DNA of 64,000 bases, taken from contig JBBSEX010000008.1 of the NCBI GenBank assembly GCA_038239345.1, positions 124,001-188,000 on the forward strand. Reading direction: 5' to 3'. The notes below the pieces were generated by a model that was not told where the DNA came from, did not search any database, and worked only from the letters and a program-made list of their open reading frames with translations. Every line of letters starts with the position of its first letter. The first letter of the stretch is position 1. Shown piece after piece: positions 62,302-64,000 of this stretch. The DNA comes from JBBSEX01 sp038239345. Its GTDB lineage: Bacteria; Acidobacteriota; Terriglobia; Bryobacterales; Bryobacteraceae. The position numbers and the translations under genes were made by a program.

Positions 62302-62391
62302 GTAACTCTATGGTAACAACCACGAGAGCGCCGATTCAGGCGTCGGCCCGCGCCATTTATGACAGTTATACAACAGGCGGAAGACTTGTGC

Positions 62392-62410
62392 TACCCTTAG
62401 AGGGTATAAA
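62392..62410 (+). promoter_or_regulatory. Palindrome and -10-like element before rpsO
   Basis: TACCCT (62392-62397) and AGGGTA (62401-62406) form a perfect 6-base inverted repeat with TAG between, overlapping TATAAA (62405-62410). It may be a regulator site on the rpsO-pnp promoter. No clear -35 spacing was found, so this is weak. Confidence 0.35.
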
Positions 62411-62447
62411 AAACGATTAAGGCAAGACGAGGAGTATTGACCCTAGC

Positions 62448-62717
62448 ATGGCACTGGCGACTGAAGTAAAGACCGAAGTTATTGCAAAATACCGCCGCAC
62501 GCAGAACGACACCGGTTCGCCAGAGGTACAGGTAGCCATCCTGAGCACGCGCATTCGTGAGCTTACGGATCATTTCAAGACGCATCAGAAAGACCATCAT
62601 TCCCGTAGAGGTTTGCTCACGATGGTGCAACGCCGGCGTAGCTTGTTAGACTATCTGAAAAGCCGTAACCCAGAGCGTTACAAGACGCTGATTTTAAGTC
62701 TCGGTATTCGGCGCTAG
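62448..62717 (+). CDS. rpsO: 30S ribosomal protein S15
   Basis: The 89-residue S15: TEVIAKYRRTQNDTGSPEVQ, then VAILSTRIRELTDHFKTHQK, DHHSRRGLLTMVQRRRSLLD and YLKSRNPERY. It binds 16S rRNA early in 30S assembly. GAGGAG lies upstream at a long spacing (about 13 bases). The pnp gene follows, the common rpsO-pnp order, with a 193-base gap that contains two hairpins. Confidence 0.98.
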   Translation: MALATEVKTEVIAKYRRTQNDTGSPEVQVAILSTRIRELTDHFKTHQKDHHSRRGLLTMVQRRRSLLDYLKSRNPERYKTLILSLGIRR

Positions 62718-62756
62718 GTTCAATTCTCAAGAGGCGGGGGCGTTCTTTCTGTAGGT

Positions 62757-62794
62757 CCGCTCCTCACACCGCTCTCCACCAATCGCAGGAGCGG
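62757..62794 (+). other. Hairpin between rpsO and pnp
   Basis: CCGCTCCT (62757-62764) pairs with AGGAGCGG (62787-62794), an 8-base perfect stem with a 22-base loop. There is no T-run after it. It may stabilise the rpsO mRNA or act in processing between the two genes. Confidence 0.55.
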
Positions 62795-62868
62795 TTGGAA
62801 TTGTACGGCAGGCGGTATTTCCTCCATCATTCGCTCCAGTCTCCTCTTAATCAGATGTTGGCTATGCT

Positions 62869-62884
62869 CCTCCCTGGAGGGAGG
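62869..62884 (+). other. Hairpin in the pnp leader
   Basis: CCTCCC (62869-62874) and GGGAGG (62879-62884) form a compact stem with a TGGA loop, 26 bases before the pnp ATG. Position suits a cleavage or autoregulation element like the pnp leader stem of E. coli, though the structure here is much shorter. Confidence 0.5.
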
Positions 62885-62910
62885 CGTGAGCCTGGATTAT
62901 AAGGATATCC

Positions 62911-64000
62911 ATGTTACACACCGTTGAACTCGACCTGAATGGTCGAAAGATTACTTTAGAAACCGGAAAGATTGCCAAGCAGGCGAACGGATCGGTTGTT
63001 GTCCGCTCCGGCGAATCTGTCGTGCTGGTTACGGCTTGTTCCAATGAGGAGCCCAAAGTGGGCGCCTCCTTTTTCCCCCTCACAGTCGATTACCGCGAAT
63101 ATACTTACTCCGCCGGCCGTTTCCCTGGCGGATTCATCAAGCGCGAGGGACGTCCTTCGGAAAAGGAAATTCTCACCAGCCGTCTGATTGACCGCCCGAT
63201 TCGCCCATTGTTCCCTGAGGGCTATTCGCATGAGACGCAGGTCATTGGTATGGTGCTCTCGGCCGATCCCCTCCGCGATCCCGGCATCCTAGCCATTATT
63301 GGCGCGGGCGCCTCTCTGGCCATCTCCGATATTCCCTTTCATCATGTGCTTTCCGCCGTACGCGTCGGTTCCGTCGATGGCGCGTTCATTGTGAATCCGT
63401 CTTACGATGAAGCCCGCGCGTCGAAGGTCAATATCGTTGTCGCCGGTACCGATGACGGTATCGTGATGGTAGAAGCCGGTGCCCAGCATGTCAGCGAAGC
63501 CGACGTACTCGGGGCAATTGAATTCGGCCATGACATCGTCCGCAAGATCAATGCCGGCATTCGCGAACTGGTCGCCAAGGCCGGTAAAAAGAAGCGCGAT
63601 TATGTCAGTCCCGTTTTCAACAAAGATCTTTACCAGAAGCTGGAAACGTCGGTCCGCGAAGAACTCGCCGACGCGATGAATACCAAGAAATACGAGAAGA
63701 TCGACAGCTACCATCGCATTCACGTCGCCAAGAAGAAGGCCGTCGAGGCCGCTGGCGAAGAGTTCAAGAGCGAGGCCGGCAAGATATTCGACGCAATCAA
63801 GGAAAACATTTTCCGCGACCAGATGTTGAAGGATCGCCGCCGCCCCGATGGCCGCGCGTTTGACGAAATTCGCAATATCGAAGTGGAAGTCGGCGTCCTG
63901 CCCCGCACCCACGGCTCCAGCTTATTTACACGCGGCGAAACGCAGGCTCTGGTTACCGCCACGCTCGGCACCAAAGACGACGAACAACGCATCGAACTCC
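62911..64000 (+). CDS. pnp: Polyribonucleotide nucleotidyltransferase, 3' end outside window
   Basis: The first 363 codons of PNPase, a 3'-5' phosphorolytic exoribonuclease. They cover the first RNase PH domain (LHTVELDLNGRKITLETGKI, FPGGFIKREGRPSEKEILTS, then RLIDRPIRPLFPEGY), the helical linker and the start of the second PH domain (RRPDGRAFDEIRNIEVEVGV, HGSSLFTRGETQALVTATLG). KH and S1 domains would lie outside. ATG 62911 follows AAGGAT. It is the second gene of the rpsO-pnp unit. Confidence 0.97.
   Translation, partial: MLHTVELDLNGRKITLETGKIAKQANGSVVVRSGESVVLVTACSNEEPKVGASFFPLTVDYREYTYSAGRFPGGFIKREGRPSEKEILTSRLIDRPIRPLFPEGYSHETQVIGMVLSADPLRDPGILAIIGAGASLAISDIPFHHVLSAVRVGSVDGAFIVNPSYDEARASKVNIVVAGTDDGIVMVEAGAQHVSEADVLGAIEFGHDIVRKINAGIRELVAKAGKKKRDYVSPVFNKDLYQKLETSVREELADAMNTKKYEKIDSYHRIHVAKKKAVEAAGEEFKSEAGKIFDAIKENIFRDQMLKDRRRPDGRAFDEIRNIEVEVGVLPRTHGSSLFTRGETQALVTATLGTKDDEQRIEL

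Overview
The window looks like a chromosomal stretch from an Acidobacteriota bacterium, most probably of the Solibacter/Bryobacter type. This is inferred from protein families, not from a marker-gene search. The indicators are an SBBP-repeat protein ending in the C-terminal domain common in Solibacter, a VWFA-related acidobacterial protein, a DUF1800/DUF1501 pair, TonB-receptor-like proteins with an N-terminal carboxypeptidase-like domain, and a Ser/Thr kinase beside ECF sigma factors of the acidobacterial type. DNA is moderately GC-rich and gene-dense. No rRNA, tRNA or CRISPR array was seen.

Layout. 1-12.1 kb: a glycosyltransferase/DUF3108 pair, treZ, three exported proteins of unknown role, the scar of a thiamine-pyrophosphate enzyme, fumC, a fatty acid desaturase with a clear terminator, a two-component system and a glutaminyl cyclase. 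12.2-16.8 kb: a large SBBP-repeat protein and an S9 peptidase. 16.8-22.2 kb: leuA-leuB-leuC-leuD on the minus strand, facing a divergent LysR regulator across a promoter with palindromes; LeuA lacks the usual feedback domain. 22.1-32.3 kb: SDR enzymes, glpX, a ZIP transporter coupled to a metal-dependent PLP enzyme, an rmlD-like gene, a frameshifted membrane protein, a VWFA protein, an AlkA-type glycosylase and a phytoene-desaturase-like flavoprotein. 32.3-42.9 kb: glgB, an adenosine-deaminase-family gene, speA, a GntR/SPFH pair, DUF1501/DUF1800 and a DUF4097-like protein.

42.9-50.9 kb is the accessory part: a Ser/Thr kinase divergent from two overlapping sigma factors, a frameshifted aminoglycoside phosphotransferase, an M50-like membrane protein with an HExxxH motif, and a decayed Tn402/Tn5053-like element whose matching 25-bp ends enclose a fused tniA/tniB remnant and an ArsR-AHSA1 pair. 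50.9-64 kb: feoAB, a KAS III-ACP-hexapeptide acyltransferase cluster, a large exported protein beside a TonB-receptor-like protein, a HAF-repeat PEP-CTERM protein, a DASS anion symporter, rpsO and the start of pnp.

The strongest leads are the kinase/sigma module (the first sigma factor lacks the acidic region 2.2 motif that its neighbour keeps), the bounded transposon remnant, the LeuA/LysR arrangement, and the repeated use of shared stop codons (TTAA, CTAG, TTAG) at convergent gene ends.
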